This document shows, in pieces, positions 1 to 6,296 of a stretch of DNA of 8,762 nt (position 1 is the stretch's first letter; each line of letters starts with the position of its first letter). The notes under the pieces are model-generated. The model was not told the DNA's origin. It did no database searches and was given only the letters and a program-made list of their open reading frames with translations. Location of the stretch: positions 1 through 8,762 of the forward strand of contig CASECK010000155.1 of the NCBI GenBank assembly GCA_949286295.1, given 5' to 3'. This DNA is from an uncultured bacterium (GTDB lineage: Bacteria > Bacillota > Clostridia > Oscillospirales > Oscillospiraceae). A program made the translations under genes and the position numbers.

Positions 1-697
1 CCGCCATCATCTGCCGGGACAGGGTGAGCGCCTCTCTGGCGCTTGCCGCCGGATTTTCCGCCAAAATATAGGGCACCATGCGGTAGGCATACAGCTTGAC
101 AGGCAGCCCCACCACCGTCAGGCCCCACAGGATAGTGAACACCGCCCGCAGCAGCGTCGCCTGTACCACATTCCACCACCGCCCCCGCCCAAAGGGGAAA
201 AACATGGCGGAGATGCTGATTTTATCCCGCACCCTGCTCTCCAACAGATAGCGGCGGGCGCCCACGCCCAAAACTCCCACCACCCAGATGGAAAACCACA
301 CGCCGCCCAGTACGCCGACAACCGCCAGGGATACGCCGGTCCATCCAGTGAAGCGGGAGCGGTCCAAAAAGGCGAAAAAGGCGGAAAACGGCTGGGTGAG
401 CACCTCAAACATTGGCTTGACGCTCTGGTCTGCCGCCAGCCAGAGGGGGTGTGTTCCATCCATAGGGTCCACATCCAGCCATTTCAGCATCATGTCCCAG
501 TTGGACAACTGTACGCTCTGAAGCGCCACCGGCTCGCTGCCCGGGATGACGCTGATGTCCAGTTCCCGGATAAATCCCACCGAATCGGAAAATTCCGCCC
601 CTGTAAAGGCCAGAAGAAAACAGACCGCCACACTGGCCCACCAGTTTCGGAAAAACTGCCGCCGCCCCAGCCGTTTTATCTCTTTCCTGTTCCACAT
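1..697 (-). CDS. DUF975 family integral membrane protein (C-terminus cut by window edge)
   Basis: I see 232 uninterrupted codons from an ATG at 695-697 to the left edge, so the C-terminus is missing. The N-terminus (MWNRKEIKRLGRR) is the basic start typical of DUF975 proteins, followed by a membrane segment at about residues 20-36, a non-membrane stretch to about 118, and further membrane segments at about 120-147 and 178-205. Family-like signatures are the GARRYLLESR stretch near 146-155 and the ENPAASAREALTLSRQMM stretch near 214-231, which resembles the conserved 'NP..ta.eal..Sr.mM' element. A purine-rich site (GAGAGAGGGACGGAG) precedes the ATG. The gene begins 29 bases after the DUF523 stop on the same strand, so the two are probably co-transcribed. 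The function of DUF975 proteins is not established; they are predicted polytopic membrane proteins. Family assignment is from recognised sequence pattern, not a search. Confidence 0.8.
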   Translation of the reverse strand, partial: MWNRKEIKRLGRRQFFRNWWASVAVCFLLAFTGAEFSDSVGFIRELDISVIPGSEPVALQSVQLSNWDMMLKWLDVDPMDGTHPLWLAADQSVKPMFEVLTQPFSAFFAFLDRSRFTGWTGVSLAVVGVLGGVWFSIWVVGVLGVGARRYLLESRVRDKISISAMFFPFGRGRWWNVVQATLLRAVFTILWGLTVVGLPVKLYAYRMVPYILAENPAASAREALTLSRQMMA

Positions 698-726
698 ACT
701 CCGTCCCTCTCTCTTTTTCTCTCACA

Positions 727-1182
727 TTACAGGCCTGCGGGGGACTCGTACAGCCAGCTCTCTAAGTTCTCCTCATCCATGACCCGTACCCCCGCCTCCC
801 GAAGCATCTGGGCCGCCACACCCCAGCCGGGGCGGATGGTATGGGTGAAGGTGCCGTCGTAGATATCGCCGCAGCCGCAGGCGGGAGAGCGGGCTTTGAG
901 CACGGCCACGGTACAGCCATGCTCCTGGGCGATTCCCACGACCTGCTCCGCCCCCGACCGGTAGGCGGCGGTCACGTCCCTGCCCTCCCGGTCCAGCACC
1001 CGGCCGTCCGTCTGGACCTCCGCCGGGGGTCTGGGCACCTCCAGCCCACCCAGCACCTCCGGACAGACGGGAATCAAGTTATGCCCAGCTCTGTGAAGGT
1101 CAAGTACTTGTCTATCCAGGCGGCTGGCCCCGTCGTACCGGCAGGGCTCTCCCAACAGGCAGTGGCTGACCAAGATATTCAT
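727..1182 (-). CDS. DUF523 family protein, TudS-like candidate iron-sulfur desulfidase
   Basis: This 151-residue protein starts MNILVSHCLLG and carries the DUF523 hallmarks: Cys8 in the N-terminal SHCLLG motif, VCPEVLGGLEVPRPPAE at about 39-55, and LKARSPACGCGDIYDGTF at about 95-112. Cysteines are at 8, 14, 40, 90, 102 and 104. The family member TudS is a thiouracil desulfidase that holds a [4Fe-4S] cluster with three cysteines; C8, C40 and one of C102/C104 are the natural candidates here. That role is inferred, since most DUF523 proteins are uncharacterised. An open frame continues upstream to 1326, but it would run through the ireB terminator and into ireB itself. The ATG at 1180-1182 has a strong site (GCGGGGGAG) just upstream and matches the family N-terminus. 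No convincing promoter is visible in the 50 bases between the terminator and the start, so read-through from ireB or a weak promoter must drive it. Confidence 0.85.
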   Translation of the reverse strand: MNILVSHCLLGEPCRYDGASRLDRQVLDLHRAGHNLIPVCPEVLGGLEVPRPPAEVQTDGRVLDREGRDVTAAYRSGAEQVVGIAQEHGCTVAVLKARSPACGCGDIYDGTFTHTIRPGWGVAAQMLREAGVRVMDEENLESWLYESPAGL

Positions 1183-1232
1183 ATCGCTCCCCCGCTTTCT
1201 TGTCTTGTTCCGGTACGGCGCGCCCACGCCGG

Positions 1233-1265
1233 AAAAAGCGGCTTGCCGGACAGGCAAGCCGCTTT
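1233..1265 (-). terminator. Intrinsic terminator of ireB
   Basis: A perfect 13-bp inverted repeat (arms 1235-1247 and 1253-1265, 5-base loop) begins 8 bases beyond the ireB stop codon. Read on the minus strand the GC-rich stem ends in a run of five T (1233-1237, partly within the stem), the pattern of a factor-independent terminator. No T-run follows on the plus strand, so it acts for minus-strand transcripts. It separates ireB from the downstream DUF523 gene. Confidence 0.88.
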
Positions 1266-1273
1266 GCATCCCG

Positions 1274-1525
1274 TCAGTTGGACAGGTAATATTTGACCAA
1301 GGTCTGAAGAAGCTCGTCCCGGTCAATCTTCCGAATCAGGGCCCGGGCGTTGTTATGGTTGGTGATATAGGTGGGGTCTTCGGATAGGATGTAGCCCACA
1401 ATCTGATTGATGGGATTATACCCCTTCTCCTGGAGCGCCTGGTATACCGTGGACAAAATCGCCTTGATTTCCAGGTCGCGCTGATCACCCAGACTGAACT
1501 TGCGGGTGAACTCCATATCCCCCAT
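1274..1525 (-). CDS. ireB: IreB family regulatory phosphoprotein (UPF0297)
   Basis: The 83-residue product is nearly an exact fit to the IreB/UPF0297 family: an N-terminal MGDMEFTRKFSLGDQ, then EIKAILSTVYQALQEKGY, NPINQIVGYI, DPTYITNHNNAR and IRKIDRDELL..LVKYYL. In Enterococcus faecalis IreB is phosphorylated on N-terminal threonine by the PASTA kinase IreK, is dephosphorylated by IreP, and acts against cephalosporin resistance. Here Thr7 is present and position 4 is Met. The start at 1523-1525 is chosen because a strong GGGAGGTG site lies just upstream; an in-frame ATG at 1571-1573 would add 16 residues but lies upstream of the likely transcription start. In many Firmicutes this gene sits with alaS and ruvX; here it lies between ftsK and a DUF523 gene. 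A consensus-like promoter upstream and a terminator right behind it make it a likely single-gene unit, with possible additional read-through from ftsK. Confidence 0.95.
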   Translation of the reverse strand: MGDMEFTRKFSLGDQRDLEIKAILSTVYQALQEKGYNPINQIVGYILSEDPTYITNHNNARALIRKIDRDELLQTLVKYYLSN

Positions 1526-1556
1526 ACGAAACACCTCCCGATGCAGCTTCTGACTT

Positions 1557-1585
1557 AGTCTACTCCAAAACATACCTTGTGTAAA
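1557..1585 (-). promoter_or_regulatory. Sigma-A type promoter for ireB
   Basis: On the minus strand TTTACA (1580-1585, five of six matches to TTGACA) is followed after exactly 17 bases by TAGACT (1557-1562, four of six matches to TATAAT). Transcription would start near 1549, about 23 bases before the ireB start codon and just ahead of its GGGAGGTG site. A 10-bp palindrome, TTTCCGGAAA (1590-1599), lies directly upstream of the -35 box. The whole gap from 1526 to 1654 holds no other gene that I can support. Confidence 0.7.
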
Positions 1586-1654
1586 GGGCTTTCCGGAAAA
1601 TTTAATACAAATGAAATAATTGAGCAGTGTGCGAACGTATTTTCCCGACTGGAC

Positions 1655-4363
1655 TTACAGCGTATCCTCCTCCGCCCGGTCCAGCGCCTGCTCCACGTCA
1701 AAGGGCGGGGCGCCGTCCCCGCACGGCGGAACGTCCTCCTGCCCGGGGAAGCCGGGACCGGGAACGCCCCCGCCCTGGCGGTATTTCATCTCCTGCCACT
1801 GCTCTTTGGTGACCAGCAGCTGCCGGGGCTTGCTGCCCTCAAAGGGACCGACAATGCCCTTCTCCTCCAACTGATCCACCAGGCGGGCGGCCCGGGCGTA
1901 GCCCAGCTTCAGCCGGCGCTGGAGCATGGAGACAGAGGCCTGCCCGGTCTCCACCACCACCTCCGCGGCGGCGTCAATCAGTTCGTCAAACTCGCTGTCC
2001 ACATCCTCGGGGGCGCTGCCGCCTACACCTTTGGCCCCCTTCTCCTTCTCGGCCGCGTGCTGCTCGATTTCCTGCATCACGTTGTCGTCGTACTGGGCCG
2101 CGCCGCTGTTGCGCTTGACAAAGTCCACCACGCCGGCCACCTCCTGGTCAGAGATGAAGCAGCCCTGAACCCGGGTGGGCTTTCCGCTGCCCAGCGGGGA
2201 GAAGAGCATATCGCCCCGGCCTACCAGTTTTTCAGCCCCCTGGGTGTCTAAAATGATGCGGGACTCCATGGCGGAGGCCACGGCGAAGGCGATGCGGCTT
2301 GGGATGTTGGCCTTCATCAGGCCGGTAATCACGTCGGCGGAGGGGCGCTGCGTGGCGATGACCAGGTGCAGTCCCGCCGCCCGGCCCATCTGGGCCACCC
2401 GGCAGATGGACTCCTCCACCTCCTTGGCAGCCACCAGCATCAGGTCGGCCAGCTCGTCGATGACCACCACGATAAAGGGCATCTTCTCCATCCCCTCGGT
2501 ATGGGCGGCCAGGGCGTTGTATTCCTCCAGCTTGCGCACCCCCACCTCGGAGAAGGTCCGGTAGCGCTTCATCATCTCGGTAACCGCCCACTGCAGGGCA
2601 CCGGCGGCCTTTTTCGGGTCGGTGACCACGGGGATGAGCAGGTGGGGAATTCCGTTGTAGATGCCAAGCTCCACCATCTTGGGGTCCACCATAATCAGGC
2701 GGACCTCCTCCGGGGTGGCCTTGTAGAGCAGGGAGATAATCAGAGAATTGGTACACACCGACTTACCCGAGCCGGTGGTGCCCGCGATGAGCAGGTGGGG
2801 CAGCTTTCCGATGTCGCCCACAATGGCCTGTCCGCTGATATCCTTCCCCACGGCGAAGGACACCTTGGACTTGCTGCCAGTGAAGGCCCCGGAGCCGATG
2901 ACCGAGTGGATGGACACCGGGGAAACCACCTTGTTGGGCACCTCGATTCCCACCACGGAGATTTTATCCGGAATAGGGGCGATGCGCACCCCGGTGGCCC
3001 CTAAGGCCAGCGCGATGTCGTCGGCCAGATTGGTCAGCTTGTTGAGGCGCACCCCCTGGTCCAGCTCCAACTCATACCGGGTGACCGACGGGCCGCGGAC
3101 CACGTGGATAATGTTGGCCTCAATGCCAAAGGAGCGGATGGTGTCCGCCAGGCGCTGGCGGTTGGAGTTGAGCTCTCCCAGCGCCTGGCCGCCGATATCG
3201 CCGGCGCTCTCCCGAAGCAGGGACAGGGGGGGATACTGATAGGGGGCCGCCTCCTGCCCCATGGCCTGCTGAATATCCTGGGCCACTTGCGCCGCCTGGG
3301 CCTCCGCCTCCTGGCGGGTAAGCTTGGCTGGCTCTGGGGCGGGGACGGGCTCAGGCTCCGGCGCAGAGTCGGCGGCCTGCTCGGTCTGGGAGGCGGCGCC
3401 GGGGGGCGGCGCCGTCACCGGCGGAACCACAGGGATGGGCCGTGGCGCGGCCGGGACGGCCTGCTGCTCGGGCTGGACAGGCGCCTGTTCCGGCATGGGC
3501 CCCTCTTCCCTGTCCCCCTGGCGCGTCAGCAGCTGGTCGGGAGAGGGCACCCTCGGACGGCGGTCAAAAAAGCTGCGCTTGCGCTGAAGGCCCGGCTCCT
3601 GCTTCCCCACCAGCGGCCCCTCGTCCACCGGGATGTCGATGGAGGACCGGACCGACTGCTGGGAATGGCCGGCGGGCTGCTCCTGGGAAACTTCCTGCCG
3701 GCTCCGGCGCGGAACGGGCTCCGCCTCCGGCTCATACTCATACTTTGGCCGGTCCATGATCCAACGGGCGATGTCCGCAGGGGTGCGGTTGAAGGCGGCC
3801 AGGCCGGCCACCGCCCCCAGCAGGAGAAAGACCATGGCTGCGCCGGCCTTGGTAAACATGGACACGCAGCCCTGGGCGATGACGCCCCCCAGTCCCCCGC
3901 CAGAGCGCAATTCCATTCCGCTGTCCACCAGGGCGTTCCACAGCGCCGCATCCCAGGGCAGCGGCTGCGCCATCAGGCTGTGGAGCAGGCAGGAGAATAC
4001 CACCGGCAGCAGCAGCGCACACGTCAGCCGCAGCCGCACCGGCCTGCCCCGGTGAAAGGCCAGAATGTAGGCCATCAGCAGCAGGGCCGGGGGCATCAGC
4101 CAGAAGCCATAGCCCAGCAACCCCTTGAGCGCGCCGCAGAACAGGTCGATAAAAATGGCCTGCATATGAAAGTATCCAAAGCCGGAAAACACAGCCAGCA
4201 GCAGGCAAACCGCCGCTCCGATTTCCCGGCGGTAGGGCCTCCGCTCCGGCGCGGCGGTACTCCGGCCCTTTCCGCCGCCGCGTTTTGTCTTGGTAGAGGC
4301 GGCGGCCCGGCCCCCGGAGCCGCGGGCACGGCCGCCCCCTGTTTTCTTTTGTGCAGATGACAT
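1655..4363 (-). CDS. ftsK: FtsK/SpoIIIE family septal DNA translocase
   Basis: This 902-residue protein is a hexameric ATP-driven motor that pumps chromosomal DNA through the division or sporulation septum. Visible architecture: a basic, Gly-rich N-terminus (1-47); about four membrane segments between 48 and 193; a Pro/Glu/Ala/Gln-rich linker of about 165 residues (209-375); the alpha/beta motor domain (about 380-750) with Walker A GTTGSGKS at 528-535, Walker B IVVVIDE at 631-637 and the ATQRPSADVITG block at 670-681; and the winged-helix gamma domain (about 791-858, including VSMLQRRLKLGYARAARL) that reads DNA orientation. A tail of about 44 residues rich in Gly, Pro and acidic residues follows gamma. 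The start ATG (4361-4363) has an AAAGGAC site nine bases upstream. uppP ends 42 bases before it, suggesting one operon. Whether it serves vegetative division or sporulation cannot be told here; the tepA-spoIIIE neighbourhood resembles that of B. subtilis. Confidence 0.97.
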   Translation of the reverse strand: MSSAQKKTGGGRARGSGGRAAASTKTKRGGGKGRSTAAPERRPYRREIGAAVCLLLAVFSGFGYFHMQAIFIDLFCGALKGLLGYGFWLMPPALLLMAYILAFHRGRPVRLRLTCALLLPVVFSCLLHSLMAQPLPWDAALWNALVDSGMELRSGGGLGGVIAQGCVSMFTKAGAAMVFLLLGAVAGLAAFNRTPADIARWIMDRPKYEYEPEAEPVPRRSRQEVSQEQPAGHSQQSVRSSIDIPVDEGPLVGKQEPGLQRKRSFFDRRPRVPSPDQLLTRQGDREEGPMPEQAPVQPEQQAVPAAPRPIPVVPPVTAPPPGAASQTEQAADSAPEPEPVPAPEPAKLTRQEAEAQAAQVAQDIQQAMGQEAAPYQYPPLSLLRESAGDIGGQALGELNSNRQRLADTIRSFGIEANIIHVVRGPSVTRYELELDQGVRLNKLTNLADDIALALGATGVRIAPIPDKISVVGIEVPNKVVSPVSIHSVIGSGAFTGSKSKVSFAVGKDISGQAIVGDIGKLPHLLIAGTTGSGKSVCTNSLIISLLYKATPEEVRLIMVDPKMVELGIYNGIPHLLIPVVTDPKKAAGALQWAVTEMMKRYRTFSEVGVRKLEEYNALAAHTEGMEKMPFIVVVIDELADLMLVAAKEVEESICRVAQMGRAAGLHLVIATQRPSADVITGLMKANIPSRIAFAVASAMESRIILDTQGAEKLVGRGDMLFSPLGSGKPTRVQGCFISDQEVAGVVDFVKRNSGAAQYDDNVMQEIEQHAAEKEKGAKGVGGSAPEDVDSEFDELIDAAAEVVVETGQASVSMLQRRLKLGYARAARLVDQLEEKGIVGPFEGSKPRQLLVTKEQWQEMKYRQGGGVPGPGFPGQEDVPPCGDGAPPFDVEQALDRAEEDTL

Positions 4364-4405
4364 ATCGTCAGGTCCTTTCCGGAATAGATGGCTCTGTCAG
4401 AACGC

Positions 4406-5257
4406 TCACGCGGCGGGCGCCAAGGTCCAGCCGCTGAGGCTGAGAATCAGGAACAACGCGCCCGCCCCCCAGCAGTAATAGGCAAAGGCGCCAAACTTCC
4501 CCTTGGAGGCCAGCAGGTTCACAAGTCCGATGGAGAAATATCCCACCACCCCGGCCACGGCCATGCCCAGCAGATACTTGGGCAGCATGGCGGTGTCCAG
4601 AGAGGACTCCCGGACGGCGTCCACCACCTCCAGCAAGGTGGCTCCCAGCACGGCGGGCAGAGACAGCAGGAAGGAGTAGCGCACGGCAAATTTCCGCTCC
4701 AACCCCAGGGCCATGCCGGCGGCAATGGTGCTGCCTGACCGGGACAGACCGGGCAGCGTGGCAAACCCCTGGGCCACGCCAATCAGCAGCGCATCCTTCA
4801 GGGTGGTGTTCCTGGCGCTCTTACGCCCTCTGGCCATCCGGTCAGATAGGAACAAAACCACGCCGGTGAACAGGAGAATGGCGCTTACCGCCGCCGGATA
4901 GTTGCCCACCTGCTCCACATAGCCTTTCAGCGGAAGAACCAGGAACAGCGGCAGGGTACCCACAATCAGCAGAAGAACCAGCCTGCGCGCCTCGGGCGGG
5001 TTGCCGGTGGACCGCTCCCGGGAGAACAGGGCGGCAATTCCCCGGAAAAACTCCAGGACCATCTCGGCCACATCCTGAAAGTAGTACACGCACACCGCAA
5101 GCAGGGTGGCAAAATGCAGCAGGATATTGAAGAGATTGTCCGGCGTCTCCATGCCGAAAAAATGCTGAAACAGGGTGAGATGGCCGGAACTGGAGATGGG
5201 AAGGAACTCGGCCACCCCCTGGACAAACCCCAAAACGGCAGACATCAGGTAGTTCAA
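4406..5257 (-). CDS. uppP: Undecaprenyl-diphosphate phosphatase (UppP/BacA family)
   Basis: This 283-residue polytopic membrane protein removes a phosphate from undecaprenyl pyrophosphate, recycling the lipid carrier for peptidoglycan and wall polymers; the family also confers bacitracin resistance. The two active-site regions are clear: Q13-x3-E17 leading into FLPISSSGHL (18-27), and LPGLSRSGST (168-177) with Arg173. Hydrophobic segments run through the full length, and the length is normal for the family. The best start is TTG at 5255-5257: it lies nine bases after an AGGGGG site, while the first ATG (codon 5) would be 21 bases away. The gene ends 42 bases before ftsK, and it separates ftsK from tepA, which are close neighbours in B. 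subtilis. A promoter lies immediately upstream. Confidence 0.96.
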   Translation of the reverse strand: MNYLMSAVLGFVQGVAEFLPISSSGHLTLFQHFFGMETPDNLFNILLHFATLLAVCVYYFQDVAEMVLEFFRGIAALFSRERSTGNPPEARRLVLLLIVGTLPLFLVLPLKGYVEQVGNYPAAVSAILLFTGVVLFLSDRMARGRKSARNTTLKDALLIGVAQGFATLPGLSRSGSTIAAGMALGLERKFAVRYSFLLSLPAVLGATLLEVVDAVRESSLDTAMLPKYLLGMAVAGVVGYFSIGLVNLLASKGKFGAFAYYCWGAGALFLILSLSGWTLAPAA

Positions 5258-5272
5258 CTCTATGTACCCCCT
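5255..5272 (-). promoter_or_regulatory. Ribosome binding site deciding the TTG start of uppP
   Basis: AGGGGG (5267-5272 on the minus strand) is separated by nine bases from the TTG at 5255-5257. No other in-frame ATG or GTG is correctly spaced. A TTG start usually lowers initiation, which would fit modest synthesis of a membrane enzyme. Confidence 0.65.
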
Positions 5273-5295
5273 AAAGGCATAAAATCACTGATACT

Positions 5296-5325
5296 ATATT
5301 AGCACAAGTCCCGGGAAAATGCCAG
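5296..5325 (-). promoter_or_regulatory. Extended -10 promoter for uppP (and probably ftsK)
   Basis: On the minus strand TAATAT (5296-5301) is directly preceded by TGC, an extended -10 element, and by a weak -35 CTGGCA (5320-5325) at an 18-base spacing. An overlapping alternative -10, TATAGT, lies at 5293-5298. Transcription would start near 5288-5290, giving a leader of about 30 bases. An 8-bp palindrome TCCCGGGA (5309-5316) lies in the spacer. The region is AT-rich compared with its surroundings. Confidence 0.6.
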
Positions 5326-5353
5326 CCTTTTCTTACCGTGTTATGTAAAGCAA

Positions 5354-5373
5354 GGGGTAGCGTTTCGCTCCCC
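5354..5373 (-). terminator. Weak hairpin downstream of tepA, possible terminator
   Basis: On the minus strand GGGGAGCG (5366-5373), a three-base AAA loop and CGCT-A-CCCC (5354-5362, one bulged A) form an eight-pair hairpin about 37 bases after the tepA stop codon. The downstream T-tract is poor (TTGCTTTAC), so termination may be partial. It lies between tepA and the uppP promoter, so it could reduce read-through into uppP. Confidence 0.4.
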
Positions 5374-5410
5374 TGCCCTCTGCCCCTTAGGCGCGGCTGG
5401 CAGCGGTCTT

Positions 5411-6166
5411 TTATCCCCCTCGCCGCGCCGTCCCATCTGAGACGGGGCCACCCGGAGGAGAACTGCCGGCCCCCCTCCGGTCCTGAATCATCCGGTGCAG
5501 CTCGGCCAGCGCGTCGGACAGGCCGCCGATTTGGTCGATGAGGCCCAATCCAACCGCCTCTTCGCCGTAAATGACGCTGCCCACGTCAGCGGCCAGCTCC
5601 CCGGTTTGCAGCATCAGCTTTGTAAAGGACTCTCGCTTTATATGACTGTTGGCCGTTACAAACTGAATGATGCGCTCCTGGACCCGCTCGAAATAGTAAA
5701 AGGTCTGGGGCACGCCGATGACCAGTCCGTTCAGCCGCACCGGGTGAATGGTCATAGCCGCCGACGGGGCGATGAAGGAGCGCATAGCCGACACCGCCAG
5801 CGGCACCCCGATGGAGTGGCTTCCGCCCAGTACCAGAGACACCGTCGGTTTGGACATGGAGGCGATGAGCTCGGCGATGGCCAGCCCCGCCTCCACGTCT
5901 CCGCCGCCGTTGTTGAGCAAAATCAGCAGTCCGTCAATGTCCGGGCTGCCCTCCACCTCCGCCAGCAGCGGCAGCACGTGCTCGTACTTGGTGCTTTTGC
6001 TGGTGGGGGGCAGCAGCTGATGCCCCTCAATCTGCCCGACGATGGTGAGCACATAGATGGTATCCTGTCCGGTCCGCACCAGAGCGGACCCTAAGTCAAG
6101 GATGGGCCGCATCTCCTCCCGCGCCTGCTCCAGACCGCCGGGCTGCTGTGTCTCTTCTTCCTGCAT
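5411..6166 (-). CDS. tepA: TepA-type ClpP-like serine protease
   Basis: The 251-residue protein matches the TepA (YmfB) branch of the ClpP/crotonase fold, named in B. subtilis as translocation-enhancing protein. Recognisable blocks are IVGQIEGHQLLPP (42-54), TKYEH (59-63), LLILLNNGGGDVEAGLAI (80-97), KPTVSLVLGGSHSIGVPLAV (106-125), MTIHPVRLNGLVIGVPQTF (138-156) and the C-terminal GEEAVGLGLIDQIGG (201-215). Ser118 in GGSHSIG and His141 in TIHPVR are the likely nucleophile and general base; the third catalytic residue is not obvious. No signal peptide or membrane segment is seen, so it should be cytoplasmic. The last 25 residues are Gly/Pro/Arg-rich. The ATG at 6164-6166 follows purine-rich sites (AAGGGAG, GGGGA). 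In B. subtilis tepA lies next to ylzJ and spoIIIE; here uppP occupies the intervening position. Confidence 0.92.
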   Translation of the reverse strand: MQEEETQQPGGLEQAREEMRPILDLGSALVRTGQDTIYVLTIVGQIEGHQLLPPTSKSTKYEHVLPLLAEVEGSPDIDGLLILLNNGGGDVEAGLAIAELIASMSKPTVSLVLGGSHSIGVPLAVSAMRSFIAPSAAMTIHPVRLNGLVIGVPQTFYYFERVQERIIQFVTANSHIKRESFTKLMLQTGELAADVGSVIYGEEAVGLGLIDQIGGLSDALAELHRMIQDRRGAGSSPPGGPVSDGTARRGG

Positions 6167-6224
6167 AGGTCCCCGCGCTCCCTTCTTCTTTCCCTTAGCG
6201 TGTGCCGGACAGGGCCATTTTAAC

Positions 6225-6246
6225 CAACTCTACGCTCCGTAGGTTG
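6225..6246. promoter_or_regulatory. Interrupted inverted repeat, candidate operator
   Basis: CTACG-CTC-CGTAG (6230-6242) is a perfect 5-bp dyad with a three-base centre. With one extra T at 6229 it extends outwards to CAAC (6225-6228) and GTTG (6243-6246), giving nine-base arms. It overlaps the -35 box of the plus-strand regulator gene and the candidate tepA promoter, a position suited to repression of both. Binding by the adjacent XRE protein is inference. Confidence 0.4.
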
Positions 6247-6254
6247 CCTTCCAA
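6227..6254 (-). promoter_or_regulatory. Weak candidate promoter for tepA
   Basis: On the minus strand TTGGAA (6249-6254) and TAGAGT (6227-6232) are spaced by 16 bases, each with four of six consensus matches. Transcription would begin near 6220, leaving a leader of about 53 bases. The elements are weak; an AT-rich TTAAAAT just downstream is an alternative -10 without a good -35. Confidence 0.28.
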
Positions 6255-6272
6255 CGGTTTTTTTGCTATCAT
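6244..6272 (+). promoter_or_regulatory. Extended -10 promoter of the XRE regulator unit
   Basis: TTGCCT (6244-6249), a 17-base spacer containing seven T, and TATCAT (6267-6272) preceded by TGC form a good extended -10 promoter. Transcription would start near 6279, leaving a short leader of about 18 bases that still includes the GAGGG ribosome binding site (6285-6289). Its -35 lies partly inside the dyad at 6225-6246. Confidence 0.65.
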
Positions 6273-6296
6273 GGCCGGGAAAGCGAGGGTTCCGCC

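Noticed and set aside
1183..1326. N-terminal extension of the DUF523 protein by 48 residues
   Set aside because: The extension would translate the ireB terminator and ireB 3' end. The family N-terminus MNILVSHCLLG and a strong binding site support the start at 1182.
1526..1573. Longer IreB start adding 16 residues
   Set aside because: The upstream ATG lies ahead of the predicted transcription start and lacks a binding site, whereas GGGAGGTG precedes the start at 1525.
3104..4360. Open frame of 418 codons on the plus strand
   Set aside because: It lies fully antisense to ftsK, whose protein has all the expected domains. The antisense product is His/Gln/Arg/Gly-rich and of low complexity, as GC-rich codon bias produces. 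The same applies to plus-strand frames at 1577-2251, 2366-3004, 5495-6094 and 7877-8557.
5371..5378. GGGCAGGG on the minus strand, matching the E. coli KOPS consensus for FtsK
   Set aside because: An eight-base motif with one free position is expected by chance in GC-rich DNA, and the recognition site of this translocase is unknown.
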